Source of the DNA: Paracoccus methylarcula
Lineage (GTDB): Bacteria > Pseudomonadota > Alphaproteobacteria > Rhodobacterales > Rhodobacteraceae
Direction of reading: 5' to 3'
Assembly: GCF_003007735.2 (NCBI RefSeq)
Contig: NZ_PXNQ02000005.1
Location: forward strand, 124,001-188,000
Length of the DNA stretch: 64,000 nucleotides
Positions 9,626-21,520 of this stretch are shown piece after piece; position 1 is the stretch's first letter; each line of letters starts with the position of its first letter. The notes under the pieces were generated by a model. That model saw only the letters and a program-made list of their open reading frames with translations. It had not been told where the DNA came from and searched no databases. A program made the translations under genes and the position numbers.

Positions 9626-10534
9626 CTAGCTTTCTGTCTTCCGCTCGCGGTGAAAGACATAGATACCCGAGCCAAGGATGATAGCGGTTCCCAGCCATGT
9701 CAGCGCATCGGGAAAATCGCCGAAGACAATCAGCCCCACGATGGTTGCACCGACGATTTCGAGATATTGGAAAGGCGCCAGCAGGCTGGCCTCGACCTTG
9801 CTGAAAGCATGGGTGATCAGCAGGAAGGTCACTGCCAGCAACCCCCCGGCGCAGATCAGCGCCGGCAAGGTCCAGCCTGGGGCATCGGCCAGCGAGGTAG
9901 CCTCCTGTCCCAGCATCACCCCACCCGCATGAAGTGTGAGCAACCCGATCGCCGCACAGAAGGTCGCCCCGATCTGTAGCGTCAGCGCCGAGTGATCGCG
10001 GGTAGCGCGGCGCAGCACGATCATGTTCAGCGCATAGGCGATGGCCGCGCCGACCGGAAACAGCGCCACGGGCCCGAAGACCGCGAAATTCGGGCGGATC
10101 ACGATCAGCGCACCGATCAAACCCACGCCAACCGCCACGAAACGGCGTGGACCCGGACGCTCGTTCAGGAACGGCCATGCGAGCAGGGTCAGCAACAGGG
10201 GTTCGATGAAGAAGATCGCGATGGCGGTCGCGATGGGCATCTTCTGAAAGGCGCTGACCAGGCAAATCATCGTCACCGCGAAAAGCGCACCCGACAACAG
10301 CGCGGGCCGGGACAGCAGCGATCCCTTCAACCGGCGGCGCCACAGGATCGCGACGGGTATGAAGAACAACGCCTGCATCGCGATGCGCCAGACACTCACC
10401 TCGAAGGGCGAGGCTATCCCGGTCAGCAGCTTGGCGATGGCGTCGCCTATCGGTAACAGCCCCATGGCCGCGATCATGGCCAGCATTCCCGCGCGCGAGT
10501 CCCGCCCGGCATCTCCTGTCGTCGTCTCGATCAT
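9626..10534 (-). CDS. EamA/DMT-family membrane exporter
   Basis: A 302-residue protein with about ten hydrophobic helices arranged as two EamA repeats, each ending in a conserved Pro/Gly-rich helix (IFFIEPLLLTLLAWPFLNERP in the first, LAPFQYLEIVGATIVGLIVFGD in the second). Such proteins export metabolites or amino acids from the cytoplasm; the substrate cannot be read from sequence. The ATG at 10534 has a strong GGAGG upstream and is preferred over the extended frame. It stands alone between convergent dsbA-like and divergent proX. Confidence 0.9.
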   Translation of the reverse strand: MIETTTGDAGRDSRAGMLAMIAAMGLLPIGDAIAKLLTGIASPFEVSVWRIAMQALFFIPVAILWRRRLKGSLLSRPALLSGALFAVTMICLVSAFQKMPIATAIAIFFIEPLLLTLLAWPFLNERPGPRRFVAVGVGLIGALIVIRPNFAVFGPVALFPVGAAIAYALNMIVLRRATRDHSALTLQIGATFCAAIGLLTLHAGGVMLGQEATSLADAPGWTLPALICAGGLLAVTFLLITHAFSKVEASLLAPFQYLEIVGATIVGLIVFGDFPDALTWLGTAIILGSGIYVFHRERKTES

Positions 10535-10871
10535 GGCCCCTCCTGCACCGAGCGATAGCACAGGCAAACGGGGAGGTCAGGGTCTTTTCTTGTTAATATT
10601 TATTTATATTTTTCAATAAATTGAACTGATTCAGGTCAATCAGACACATGGGCCGACCAGCCCGGTCAGGTTGCCTTTCGATCGACCCCGTGCTAATCGG
10701 CAATTAATGGCCGAGAGAGATCATAGCAGCTCTCAAGTGCGTCAAGGCGCTTCGACGCGGCAAACAGCCGCGCCGGGTTTTATGCTATCATATTCCCCCG
10801 TTTTCACCGACCGGGCCGCGACATGTCGCTGCGTCCGGCCATCAGTATCATGACAAGCTGAAGGAAAGATC
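10535..10871. other. divergent intergenic region between EamA and proX
   Basis: This 337-bp gap holds an AT-rich block at about 10587-10625 and a GC-rich hairpin (10756-10761 with 10767-10772) followed by GGGTTTT. TATGCTATCATATT, a plausible -10 zone for proX, comes next. No gene is seen. The proX ribosome site AAGGAAAG lies at its right end. Confidence 0.5.
10612..10625. promoter_or_regulatory. perfect inverted repeat, candidate operator
   Basis: TTCAATAAATTGAA is a perfect 6-2-6 palindrome in the AT-rich part of the EamA-proX gap. ATTGA/TCAAT half-sites occur in operators of the choline-responsive repressor BetI in enterobacteria, so control of the betaine transporter is a guess; no betI gene is in the window. 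Confidence 0.35.
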
Positions 10872-11864
10872 ATGCTCAGAATGACCTCGATCGCCGCGAT
10901 TGCTGCGGCCGGATGCTTTTTCTCACTCCCTGCGAATGCACAGGATGGCGACAGCCAATGCGGTGATGTTTCCATCGCGCAGATGAACTGGGCCGCCGCC
11001 GAGGTGACCACGGAAGTCGCCAAGTTCATGCTGGAACAGGGCTATGGCTGCAACGTTTCGCTGGTGAAATCCGATACCATCCCCGCGATCACCTCGGTCG
11101 CGGAGAATGGCGAACCTGACGTCGTCACCAATCTGTGGCTGAACTCGGCCGGCGACGCCTATACGAAACTGGAAGACGAAGGCAAGATGGAGCGCCTGAC
11201 CAGCGTTCTGGATCCCGGCGGGATCGAAGGCTGGTGGATTACGACCGCCATGGCCGAGGAGCATCCCGAATTGACGACCATCGAAGGGATCATGGAAAAT
11301 CCCGACCTCGTGGGTGGGCGCTTCAACAACTGCCCGGATGGCTGGGGCTGCCGCGTAGTGAGTGATAATCTCGTGCGCGCGTTGAACCTGGAGGAGTCCG
11401 GCATCGAAGTGTTCAACCACGGATCCGGCGAAACGCTGGCCTCGTCGATGGGTGCCGCCGTCACCGATGGCGAACCCTGGTTCGGCTATTACTGGGGCCC
11501 GACCGTGCCGATGGGCAAATACGACATGACCCGGGTAAAGCTGGGCGAATATGACGAAGCGAAGTTCGAGCCGCTGCAGAACCCGGATACGCCCGATCCG
11601 CAGGTCTCGGATTTCCCGGCCGCACCGATCCTGACCTCGGCTACCACGGAGTTCGTAGAAAGCAACCCGGAAATCACCGAGTTCTTCCGCAACATGAGTT
11701 TCAAGACCGAAACCATGAGCGCTCTGCTGGCCTGGCAGGACGAGAACTCGGCCTCTGCCGAAGAGGTCGCGGTCCATTACATCACCGAGAATCCCGATGA
11801 GTGGCAGGGCTGGCTGTCGGACGCCGCGCGCGAGAAGCTTTCGGCGCTGGTCGAGCAAAACTGA
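10872..11864 (+). CDS. proX: glycine betaine/choline ABC transporter substrate-binding protein
   Basis: A 330-residue OpuAC-family periplasmic protein with a signal peptide ending ANA-QDGD near residue 23. The mature part shows the family pattern EVTTEVAKFMLEQGYGCNVSLV followed by TIPAITSVAENGEPDVVTNLW. GEPWFGYYWGPTVPMGKYDM contributes aromatic residues typical of the quaternary-amine box. It delivers betaine-type osmolytes to the proW/proV membrane complex. AAGGAAAG precedes the ATG. A hairpin after the stop may make this gene more highly expressed than the downstream ones. Choline rather than glycine betaine is possible. Confidence 0.9.
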   Translation: MLRMTSIAAIAAAGCFFSLPANAQDGDSQCGDVSIAQMNWAAAEVTTEVAKFMLEQGYGCNVSLVKSDTIPAITSVAENGEPDVVTNLWLNSAGDAYTKLEDEGKMERLTSVLDPGGIEGWWITTAMAEEHPELTTIEGIMENPDLVGGRFNNCPDGWGCRVVSDNLVRALNLEESGIEVFNHGSGETLASSMGAAVTDGEPWFGYYWGPTVPMGKYDMTRVKLGEYDEAKFEPLQNPDTPDPQVSDFPAAPILTSATTEFVESNPEITEFFRNMSFKTETMSALLAWQDENSASAEEVAVHYITENPDEWQGWLSDAAREKLSALVEQN

Positions 11865-11888
11865 TCGGGACCGCTCGATGAGAAGGGA

Positions 11889-11918
11889 GGACGGCGTCGG
11901 GGGTCGGCGCCGTCCTTT
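11889..11918 (+). terminator. intra-operon hairpin (attenuator) between proX and proW
   Basis: A perfect 8-bp GC-rich stem (GGACGGCG 11889-11896 with 11908-11915) is followed by TTT, only 25 bases past the proX stop. Its place inside an evident operon suggests partial termination or 3' end protection that raises the level of binding protein. Confidence 0.6.
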
Positions 11919-11959
11919 GCAATCGGTCAAGGTGGACGGGCAGGCGGCCCGGGAGATTC

Positions 11960-13009
11960 ATGGCAATATATGACAGCGTGTTCGACAGTCTGGGCCTGCG
12001 GGAATGGTGCGATGGCGGCGGAAGCGGCGAAGGGCCGATGTCGATGGCCGAATTGCTTGCCCGCAGCAGGGGCGAATCCGGTGGCGGGACCGGCGGTGCC
12101 TCGCTTTGGGATTTACCCTTCCCGTCGCTCGATGCACTACATGACGCCTGCGGGGTGATCCCGGAATCGCGCGACCTGACCCTTGGGCTGGAGCGGGGCT
12201 TCCTGTCGATGCGTGACGCGCTGCGGGTGGTGATCGATCCGGTGACGCAACCGCTAAGCTGGATGCTGCGGGAAAGCCTTGCGGTGATGACCAACACACC
12301 ATGGTGGATCATGATCCCGCTGCTGCTGGCGGTCACATGGCTGGTCAGCAAGTCGTGGCGGGTCGTAGTCTTCGTGGCCATCTCGCTGGCGTTGCTGGCC
12401 TTTGTCGATCATTACAATGCGGCGATGCAGACGCTGGCGATCATATTCGTCTGCGCCTTTATCTGTGTACTTTTCGGTGTGCCCATCGGCATCGCCATGT
12501 CGCGCAGCGACAGGTTGCAGCGGATCGTCATCCCGATCCTCGACATGCTGCAAACGCTGCCGCCATTCGTCTACCTGATCCCGCTGATCTTCCTGTTCTC
12601 CGTGACCGAGCCCAAGCTTTACGGGATCGCAATCATCCTTTACGCGATCGTGCCGGTGATCCGGCTGACCGACCTGGGGATCCGGCTGGTCGACAAGGAC
12701 GTGATCGAGGCCGCCGATGCCTTCGGCATGACCAATCGCCAGAAACTGTTCGGCGTGCAGATCCCGCTGGCATTGCCCAATATCATGGCGGGCGTGAACC
12801 AGACCATCATGATGAGCCTCGCCATGGTCGTCATCGCCTCTCTGGTCTCGGCCCCCGGACTCGGTGTGCTGGTCCTGCGCGGCATCCGCAGCCTGGAACT
12901 GGGCGTCGGCCTTGTGGCGGGCTTTGGCATCGTGCTGCTGGCGATCATGCTGGACCGGGTGACCAAGGCGTCACTGGCCCGTATCGATGCCAGCCAGGCC
13001 AGACGATAA
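11960..13009 (+). CDS. proW: glycine betaine/choline ABC transporter permease
   Basis: The 349-residue inner-membrane permease has an N-terminal cytoplasmic or periplasmic extension of about 100 residues (rich in Gly/Ser near 15-45), as in ProW-type proteins. A six-helix BPD transport domain follows, with the EAA-like loop VIEAADAFGMTNRQKLFGVQIPLALPNIMAGVNQ contacting the ATPase. GGGAG precedes the ATG. It follows proX by 95 bp across a hairpin and precedes proV by 12 bp, forming one importer operon. Confidence 0.92.
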   Translation: MAIYDSVFDSLGLREWCDGGGSGEGPMSMAELLARSRGESGGGTGGASLWDLPFPSLDALHDACGVIPESRDLTLGLERGFLSMRDALRVVIDPVTQPLSWMLRESLAVMTNTPWWIMIPLLLAVTWLVSKSWRVVVFVAISLALLAFVDHYNAAMQTLAIIFVCAFICVLFGVPIGIAMSRSDRLQRIVIPILDMLQTLPPFVYLIPLIFLFSVTEPKLYGIAIILYAIVPVIRLTDLGIRLVDKDVIEAADAFGMTNRQKLFGVQIPLALPNIMAGVNQTIMMSLAMVVIASLVSAPGLGVLVLRGIRSLELGVGLVAGFGIVLLAIMLDRVTKASLARIDASQARR

Positions 13010-13021
13010 GGGGGGATGGAT

Positions 13022-14071
13022 ATGAACGATCAGGTCAAGATTTCCATCCGCAACCTCTACAAGATCTTCGGCGATACACCGCAGGCCGCGCTGGCCGATG
13101 TGCGGGCCGGGATGGGCAAGCCGGAACTGCTGGAAAAGCGTAACCACGTGCTCGGGCTCAGCGATATCAATGTCGAGATCCGCACGGGCCGAATCACCGT
13201 CATCATGGGGCTGTCCGGCTCGGGCAAATCCACCCTGATCCGGCATCTGAACCGGCTGATCGAACCGACGGCGGGAGAAGTGCTGGTCGATGGCGAGAAT
13301 ATCCTGACATGGGACGAAACGCGGCTACGCAGGTTACGGCGCGAGACCATGTCGATGGTGTTCCAGAAATTCGCCCTGCTGCCACATCGCACAGTGCTGG
13401 AGAATGCCGGAATGGCGCTGGCCACGCGGGGGATCTCGCGCAAGGAATTCGAGGCCGATGCCAATCGCTGGCTGGATCGCGTAGGGCTGGAAGGCTATGG
13501 CGGTCATTACCCGCATCAGCTTTCGGGCGGCATGCAGCAACGGGTGGGGATCGCCCGCGCGCTGACCTCGAATTCCGGGATCATGCTGATGGACGAGGCC
13601 TTCTCGGCGCTCGATCCGCTGATCCGCACCGATATGCAGGATCTGCTGATCGAATTGCAGGCGGAATTGCACAAGACCATCGTCTTCATCACCCATGACC
13701 TGGACGAGGCGCTGAAACTGGCCGATCACCTGGTGATCCTGAAAGACGGGGCGGTCATCCAGCAGGGCGAGCCGCAACAAATCCTGCTGGAACCGGCCGA
13801 TCCCTATATCGAGGATTTCGTAAGCGATATCAATCGCGCCCGGGTTTTGCGGGCCCGGTCCATCATGGAGGAAGGCCCCGCCGAGGGCGAGATTTCGGGC
13901 GAGATCGACCATAATGACAATCTCGAAAGCGTCATCGCCATGGCAGAGGGTGCGCTGGACCGGCGATATCGGGTCATGCGGGATGGCGAAGCGGTCGGTT
14001 CGCTGGAAATGCCCGCCATCATGCGTGCCCTTGTTCCACGGCAGGCCTCGCGCAAGACGGCGCGGAACTGA
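13022..14071 (+). CDS. proV: glycine betaine/choline ABC transporter ATP-binding protein
   Basis: The 349-residue ATPase has a Walker A motif GLSGSGKST near 63-71, the signature LSGGMQQRVGIARAL and the Walker B IMLMDEAFSALD. The insertion between the start and Walker A (RAGMGKPELLEKRNHVLGLSDI) is characteristic of ProV/OpuAA. A short C-terminal part (about the last 75 residues) resembles a single CBS-like element, which in this family senses ionic strength. The start at 13022 is spaced about 7 bases from AAGGGGGG; the ATG at 13016 would abut it. It closes the operon and is followed by a hairpin. Confidence 0.93.
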   Translation: MNDQVKISIRNLYKIFGDTPQAALADVRAGMGKPELLEKRNHVLGLSDINVEIRTGRITVIMGLSGSGKSTLIRHLNRLIEPTAGEVLVDGENILTWDETRLRRLRRETMSMVFQKFALLPHRTVLENAGMALATRGISRKEFEADANRWLDRVGLEGYGGHYPHQLSGGMQQRVGIARALTSNSGIMLMDEAFSALDPLIRTDMQDLLIELQAELHKTIVFITHDLDEALKLADHLVILKDGAVIQQGEPQQILLEPADPYIEDFVSDINRARVLRARSIMEEGPAEGEISGEIDHNDNLESVIAMAEGALDRRYRVMRDGEAVGSLEMPAIMRALVPRQASRKTARN

Positions 14072-14181
14072 AGCGGGCAGGTTGATTGTGCCCTGCCATG
14101 GCCGGGGCGCTTCGCCCCCGTCATCGGCAAGTTTCTTGAAGCAGTGGCGGCAGAACCGGCGACTCCGGAGGATAGCATGAA

Positions 14182-14208
14182 GAAGGGGCGATACGGATCG
14201 CCTCCTTC
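14182..14208. terminator. hairpin between convergent proV and carB
   Basis: An 11-bp stem with one bulged T (14182-14192 with 14197-14208) and an ACGG loop lies in the 152-bp gap between two convergent stops. Confidence 0.5.
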
Positions 14209-14223
14209 GGACAAGCGGGAATG

Positions 14224-17561
<3,338 letters not shown>

Positions 17562-17676
17562 GGTCCTGCCTCCGGGCTTGTCATGGAACGGCGCAAATCG
17601 TCCGGGGTTATAGCCATGCGCAGCCTGGGTGCAAGGTCAGATCCGCCCGGAACGAGGCGTCTCGCGCAACATCAGC

Positions 17677-18477
17677 CTATCGCGACAAGAGGGTCAACGC
17701 CACGCTGAAGCGGTTTTGACCGCTCGTCGTTGCGATTTCCGACCTGATCAGAAAGTTTCGGGTGATTTTCTCGATATTCTCGGGCTTCGAGATGGTTTTA
17801 AAGGAACTGCTTCCGAAAAGCCGCCGGGACGCCTTGGTGAGCTCTGCCAATTGCCGGTCTACGGGTATCTTCGCGAAATAATCGCCGAATCCGAAAGCTT
17901 TCTCGAATACTTTCCGCAATGGCTGGTTCCCAAGCACTTCATACCACAGTGCCTTCTCGCTCGAATCCCGGCTCGCAAACGCCTCGATCTCTCGCTTGGC
18001 GTTCAGGGCAAGGCGCAGATTCTCATCACCAAGCCCAACGCGGCGCTCGTACTCCCTATCCAGATAGGCACGGGAGATCCGCTCGGCAAAGCCGGGATCA
18101 CGAGATGCAGCAGATGCTTCGGATGAAGTTGCATCCTGAAAACCGAATTCTTCCGCCAAGCGGAGATATCGTTTATCGGCAAGCCGATTCGCCAGGGATC
18201 TGCGATCATCGAGATCGGACTCCAGCACCTTCCTGATGAACGCCTTGTTACCGATATCATCTTCCAGGCCAAAGGCACCCAAGGCGACGCTGAGCATCCG
18301 GTAATCACCGACCAGATCCCTTGCCATCTTCGTGAGTTCTATGCGGTCGCGGAAATGCCTGGTTTGGCGTTGAATGATGGGATCCTTGGCCAGAATTGCT
18401 TTCTGGCGGCCTTCCAGGCGCTGCAGGATGCCCCATCCTGCGATTCCACCAAGTCCAACTGATATGGATATCATCAT
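17677..18477 (-). CDS. DUF1217 domain flagellar-cluster protein
   Basis: The 266-residue protein matches the DUF1217 pattern known from rhodobacterial flagellar clusters: GGIAGWGILQRLEGRQKAIL at the N-terminus, then DYRMLSVALGAFGLEDDIGNKAFIRKVLE and SLANRLADKRYLRLAEEFGF. No signal peptide or membrane helix is evident; it is mostly helical. Its molecular role is not established, though the context points to flagellum assembly. The first ATG overlaps the flbT stop as ATGA; the second ATG, 3 bases later, is better spaced from GGAG. It is the last gene of the flagellin-flaF-flbT block. Confidence 0.8.
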   Translation of the reverse strand: MMISISVGLGGIAGWGILQRLEGRQKAILAKDPIIQRQTRHFRDRIELTKMARDLVGDYRMLSVALGAFGLEDDIGNKAFIRKVLESDLDDRRSLANRLADKRYLRLAEEFGFQDATSSEASAASRDPGFAERISRAYLDREYERRVGLGDENLRLALNAKREIEAFASRDSSEKALWYEVLGNQPLRKVFEKAFGFGDYFAKIPVDRQLAELTKASRRLFGSSSFKTISKPENIEKITRNFLIRSEIATTSGQNRFSVALTLLSR

Positions 18478-18878
18478 TGTTCTCCTGCAGCGAAAAGGCG
18501 GGCTTCGCGGGGAAGAAGCTTTTTCAGTTGGCGCAAGACCTGATACGCGTTCCCTGCGATCGCATGTTCCGTGGCCGAGGACAGTATTCTGCGGCTATCG
18601 AAATCCTCGAAGACCTGGCTGAGCTGTTCGATGGCAACAAGAAGCTGCTTGCGGCCCTTTTCGGGTTCGGCGTCGCCAGAAAGAATGAGCTGCGCGATGT
18701 AACAGGTGCGGGCAACCGGGGTGTTCGCCATGTCGGGATGGATGGCATCCTTCAAGCGTAGCACATGCACATTCGGCGTCTTGATCGAGAGTTTCGTCCG
18801 GCGATCACAGTTCTGGATAACGGCACCATTGATCAAGACACGCTCATTCGGTCCGAGTTTCAGAATGAGCCCGCTCAT
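18474..18878 (-). CDS. flbT: flagellar biosynthesis repressor FlbT
   Basis: FlbT is a post-transcriptional regulator that, in Caulobacter, binds the flagellin mRNA leader and promotes its decay when assembly stalls. The 134-residue protein starts MSGLILKLGPNERVLINGAV, the standard family opening, and has LKDAIHPDMANTPVARTCYIAQLILSGD in the middle. A longer upstream frame is a shadow over flaF. The start overlaps the flaF stop (ATGA) and the stop overlaps the DUF1217 start, so the three are coupled. Confidence 0.9.
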   Translation of the reverse strand: MSGLILKLGPNERVLINGAVIQNCDRRTKLSIKTPNVHVLRLKDAIHPDMANTPVARTCYIAQLILSGDAEPEKGRKQLLVAIEQLSQVFEDFDSRRILSSATEHAIAGNAYQVLRQLKKLLPREARLFAAGEQ

Positions 18879-19240
18879 GCGCCGGCCTCGCCTCGCAAGC
18901 CTTTCATAATCGACATGTTCACATCGATCAGGGCATTCACGGTTGCCTTGCGAACCAGCACGGCGTGACCATGGCGCAGGGAGAAACTCGCCAGAGAGAG
19001 CAAGCGAGCACGCAGATCGTCGGGAAGGGCGTTTCCTTCGGATGCAAGATCGGCGGCCAGGATCGTCCATAGCTGGTTATTCTTGCCCACCGCTTCGATC
19101 TGAACCCTGATATCGCCGCTGGCGGAAGCCCGGCGCAGCATTGAGGTGACGCGCGAAAGCATGGCATATTCGGTATCCCGGTCAGAGCGTACGGGATTAT
19201 TTCCATAGCCGTGCGAATAGTCGGATGCTAAAGCGTTCAA
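18875..19240 (-). CDS. flaF: flagellar biosynthesis regulator FlaF
   Basis: FlaF is needed for flagellin translation or secretion in alphaproteobacteria and works opposite FlbT. The 121-residue protein begins MNALASDYSHGYGNNP and ends in a helical part with LRARLLSLASFSLRHGHAVL, matching the family. The frame opens with TTG at 19240, preceded by CAGGGAA; no ATG gives a full-length protein, so a weak start is likely. It lies 81 bp after the flagellin gene, with a hairpin between. Confidence 0.88.
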   Translation of the reverse strand: MNALASDYSHGYGNNPVRSDRDTEYAMLSRVTSMLRRASASGDIRVQIEAVGKNNQLWTILAADLASEGNALPDDLRARLLSLASFSLRHGHAVLVRKATVNALIDVNMSIMKGLRGEAGA

Positions 19241-19271
19241 TGACCCGGTTCCCTGTCATTTGGTTGAAAGA

Positions 19272-19300
19272 TCGGGGCGCGACTGGTCCGCGCGCCCCGA
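19272..19300 (-). terminator. hairpin between flagellin and flaF
   Basis: A perfect 10-bp GC-rich stem (19272-19281 with 19291-19300) lies 22 bases past the flagellin stop and is followed on the minus strand by TCTTT. It likely ends most flagellin transcripts, leaving low read-through into flaF-flbT. Confidence 0.65.
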
Positions 19301-19321
19301 AGATTGTTGCTGACAGTGGCC

Positions 19322-20272
19322 TTAACGGAAAAGGGCCAGAACCGACTGCGGCGCCTGGTTAGCAACCGACAAGGCTTGAATGCCAAGCTGCTGCTGAGCC
19401 TGCAGGGCCTGCAAGCGCGCGGAGGATTCCTCAAGATCCGCATCGACCAGCGAGCCGATACCCAGCTTCAGAGAATCAGCCAGATTCGTAACAAAACTCA
19501 CTTGATCTTCGATCCGCTTCGCCGCATTGCCCAACGCAGCCGTGCCCTTAACAGCAAGGTCGTGCATGAGTGTGAGTTGAGCGAGCGCCTGATGCGCGGA
19601 GGCCGTGTCCGTCACTTGAGTGATACTGCCGGAGAATCCAGTCGTGGCCGTAGCAGGCGCAGCGCCCGTAGCAGGTGCAGTAGTACCGCCACTAGGGGTC
19701 GATGGGGCGGAATCCCCACTGTATACAACCGTTGGCGCGGAAGCCACATTTTGGTCAAAACCAAGTCCATTCACTACGATCGTACCGATAGCCGGTGCGC
19801 CAGTGCCGGACGATCTATCCAACGAAGCCAGAATCGTGAAATCCGTCTTGGTCCCACTGACATTCTTTTTCAGCAGGTTCACACCGTTCATCTGCGTACC
19901 GGAAATGATAGCCTTGATTTGTTTATGCTTATTGGTGATCTGGTCGTTGACGGTCGCGAAATCAAACCCGTCGGTACCCGCGTTCGTAGCAAGGTCCATC
20001 ATGTCCTTCAGAACATCGGTTATTTCGTTCGCGCCAGCCACGGCGGTTGCGACAGTCTGACCGGCGGCATTCAAGTTGTTCTTGATCGCCCGAAATCCAG
20101 TTTCATCGGTTTCCATGATCTTGGCGATTGACCACAATGCTGCATTATCCTTGGCACTTCCGATTTTCTTGCCGGTGGAAATTTGCTGTTGCGTCTTTTC
20201 CAGATGCATATTCGTCATCTTCAAGGTCTGAAGAGCGACAATGGCGCCGTTATTCGTCAGAATGCTGGTCAT
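19322..20272 (-). CDS. fliC: flagellin
   Basis: The 316-residue protein is the filament subunit, exported by the flagellar type III system. The conserved N-terminal D0/D1 part (SILTNNGAIVALQTLKMTNMHL, then QQQISTGKKIGSAKDNAA) and the C-terminal helix (DLEESSARLQALQAQQQLGIQALSVANQAPQSVLALFR region) are complete. The variable centre (about 175-225) is short and rich in Thr, Ala, Pro, Gly and Ser (TPSGGTTAPATGAAPATATTG). The ATG at 20272 is preceded by GGAGG; the extended frame is not used. No hook, basal body or export gene is in the window, so the main flagellar cluster must lie elsewhere. Confidence 0.94.
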   Translation of the reverse strand: MTSILTNNGAIVALQTLKMTNMHLEKTQQQISTGKKIGSAKDNAALWSIAKIMETDETGFRAIKNNLNAAGQTVATAVAGANEITDVLKDMMDLATNAGTDGFDFATVNDQITNKHKQIKAIISGTQMNGVNLLKKNVSGTKTDFTILASLDRSSGTGAPAIGTIVVNGLGFDQNVASAPTVVYSGDSAPSTPSGGTTAPATGAAPATATTGFSGSITQVTDTASAHQALAQLTLMHDLAVKGTAALGNAAKRIEDQVSFVTNLADSLKLGIGSLVDADLEESSARLQALQAQQQLGIQALSVANQAPQSVLALFR

Positions 20273-20579
20273 AAAGACCTCCATTTAGTTGCGGCAGGTT
20301 TTACGCCGCGGTTTCGTTTGATATGGCCTTCTGACCGGCGGGGAATTTCTATTCATACGCGGCCCCGCATTGACGGGTTATGCCTGCGTGGGGTTGATAA
20401 AACACGAATGCCCAAGGGCTTACAAACAATGTTCGCCTTGCATTTTACTCAATTTCGGCACATCGCCGCGACGAAATACGGGGCAGGCTGCCCCCGCCAG
20501 TTCATCGCAAGCGAATGCAGGCCGCTACGTGCCGCTGTCACGGCAGGGCGACCGTCATTCGGATTGCATTTGAACGAAT
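20273..20579. other. intergenic region upstream of flagellin
   Basis: The 307-bp gap between the flagellin start and the xthA stop contains the leader hairpin and no gene. It must hold the flagellin promoter, but I found no convincing sigma-28 or sigma-54 match and no strong terminator for anything entering from the left. Confidence 0.4.
20291..20309 (-). promoter_or_regulatory. stem-loop in the flagellin mRNA leader
   Basis: On the minus strand GCGGCG-TAAAACC-TGCCGC forms a 6-bp stem (inner pair G-T) ending about 18 bases upstream of the flagellin ATG and just ahead of its GGAGG. FlbT acts on a structured flagellin leader in Caulobacter, so this is a candidate target. That link is inferred. 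Confidence 0.45.
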
Positions 20580-21365
20580 TTACAGATCGAAGCTGGCAAA
20601 GACCGGCGCATGGTCACTGGGTTTTTCCCAGCCCCGCACATCCCGCAGCACCCGGCTGCCATGGCCCGCATTGGCGATGTCGGTGCTGGCCCAGATGTGA
20701 TCCAGACGCCGGCCCTTGTCGGCCGCGTCCCAATCCCGCGCGCGATAGCTCCACCAGGAATAAAGCTGCCCTTCGGGAATGTCCTTGCGCGTGATGTCCA
20801 CCCATTCGCCCGCTGCCTGGGCATCCAGAAGATGCTCGACCTCGATCGGGGTATGACTGACGACCTTGAGAAGCTGCTTGTGCGACCAGACGTCATCCTC
20901 GCGGGGGGCGATGTTGAAATCGCCGACCATGATCGACCGCTTTGGCCGGTCGGCGTGAAAGACATCCCGCATCTCGGCCACGAAATCCAGCTTCTGGCCG
21001 AATTTCTCGTTCTGCTCGCGGTCGGGGATGTCACCTCCTGCCGGGATATACATGTTGTGGATCACGACGCCATTCTGCAGCCGTGCCGCAACGTGCCGTG
21101 CATGCCCAAGCCCCGCATAGTCGCGATCACCCGCATCCTCGATTGGCAGGCGCGACAGGATGGCGACGCCGTTGTAACCCTTTTGCCCGCGCGCGACGAT
21201 GTGATCGTAGCCCAGTTCCCGGAAAGCCTCCATCGGGATCTTCTCGACCGGGGACTTGCATTCCTGCAGGCAGAGGATGTCGGGGCTTTCCTCGCGCAGC
21301 AATCTTGCGACAAGGCCCTCGCGCAGGCGGACCGAGTTGATGTTCCAGGTGGCGAGTGTGAACAT
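20580..21365 (-). CDS. xthA: exodeoxyribonuclease III
   Basis: The 261-residue enzyme repairs abasic sites and 3' blocks in DNA. It has the exonuclease/endonuclease/phosphatase fold motifs: ATWNINSVRLR at the start, LQECKSP with the metal-binding Glu near 35, MVGDFNIAPREDD with the catalytic Asp/Asn, and the C-terminal DHIWAS and PSDHAPV segments. The length is normal for XthA/ExoA. It is transcribed on its own, divergent from the MFS gene across 155 bp. Confidence 0.95.
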   Translation of the reverse strand: MFTLATWNINSVRLREGLVARLLREESPDILCLQECKSPVEKIPMEAFRELGYDHIVARGQKGYNGVAILSRLPIEDAGDRDYAGLGHARHVAARLQNGVVIHNMYIPAGGDIPDREQNEKFGQKLDFVAEMRDVFHADRPKRSIMVGDFNIAPREDDVWSHKQLLKVVSHTPIEVEHLLDAQAAGEWVDITRKDIPEGQLYSWWSYRARDWDAADKGRRLDHIWASTDIANAGHGSRVLRDVRGWEKPSDHAPVFASFDL

Positions 21366-21520
21366 GGGCGGGCTCCTTTGCGGCAGAGCCTAGCTGCGAC
21401 GCCAGAACATGTCGAGCCGCACTGACCTGACGGAAACCGCTTTTTCGACGGGATGTCCCTTGGTGAAGGCGGGCGCTGCGGTTATCCATGCATGAAGACA
21501 TCGGGGCCGGAGAGCAGATC

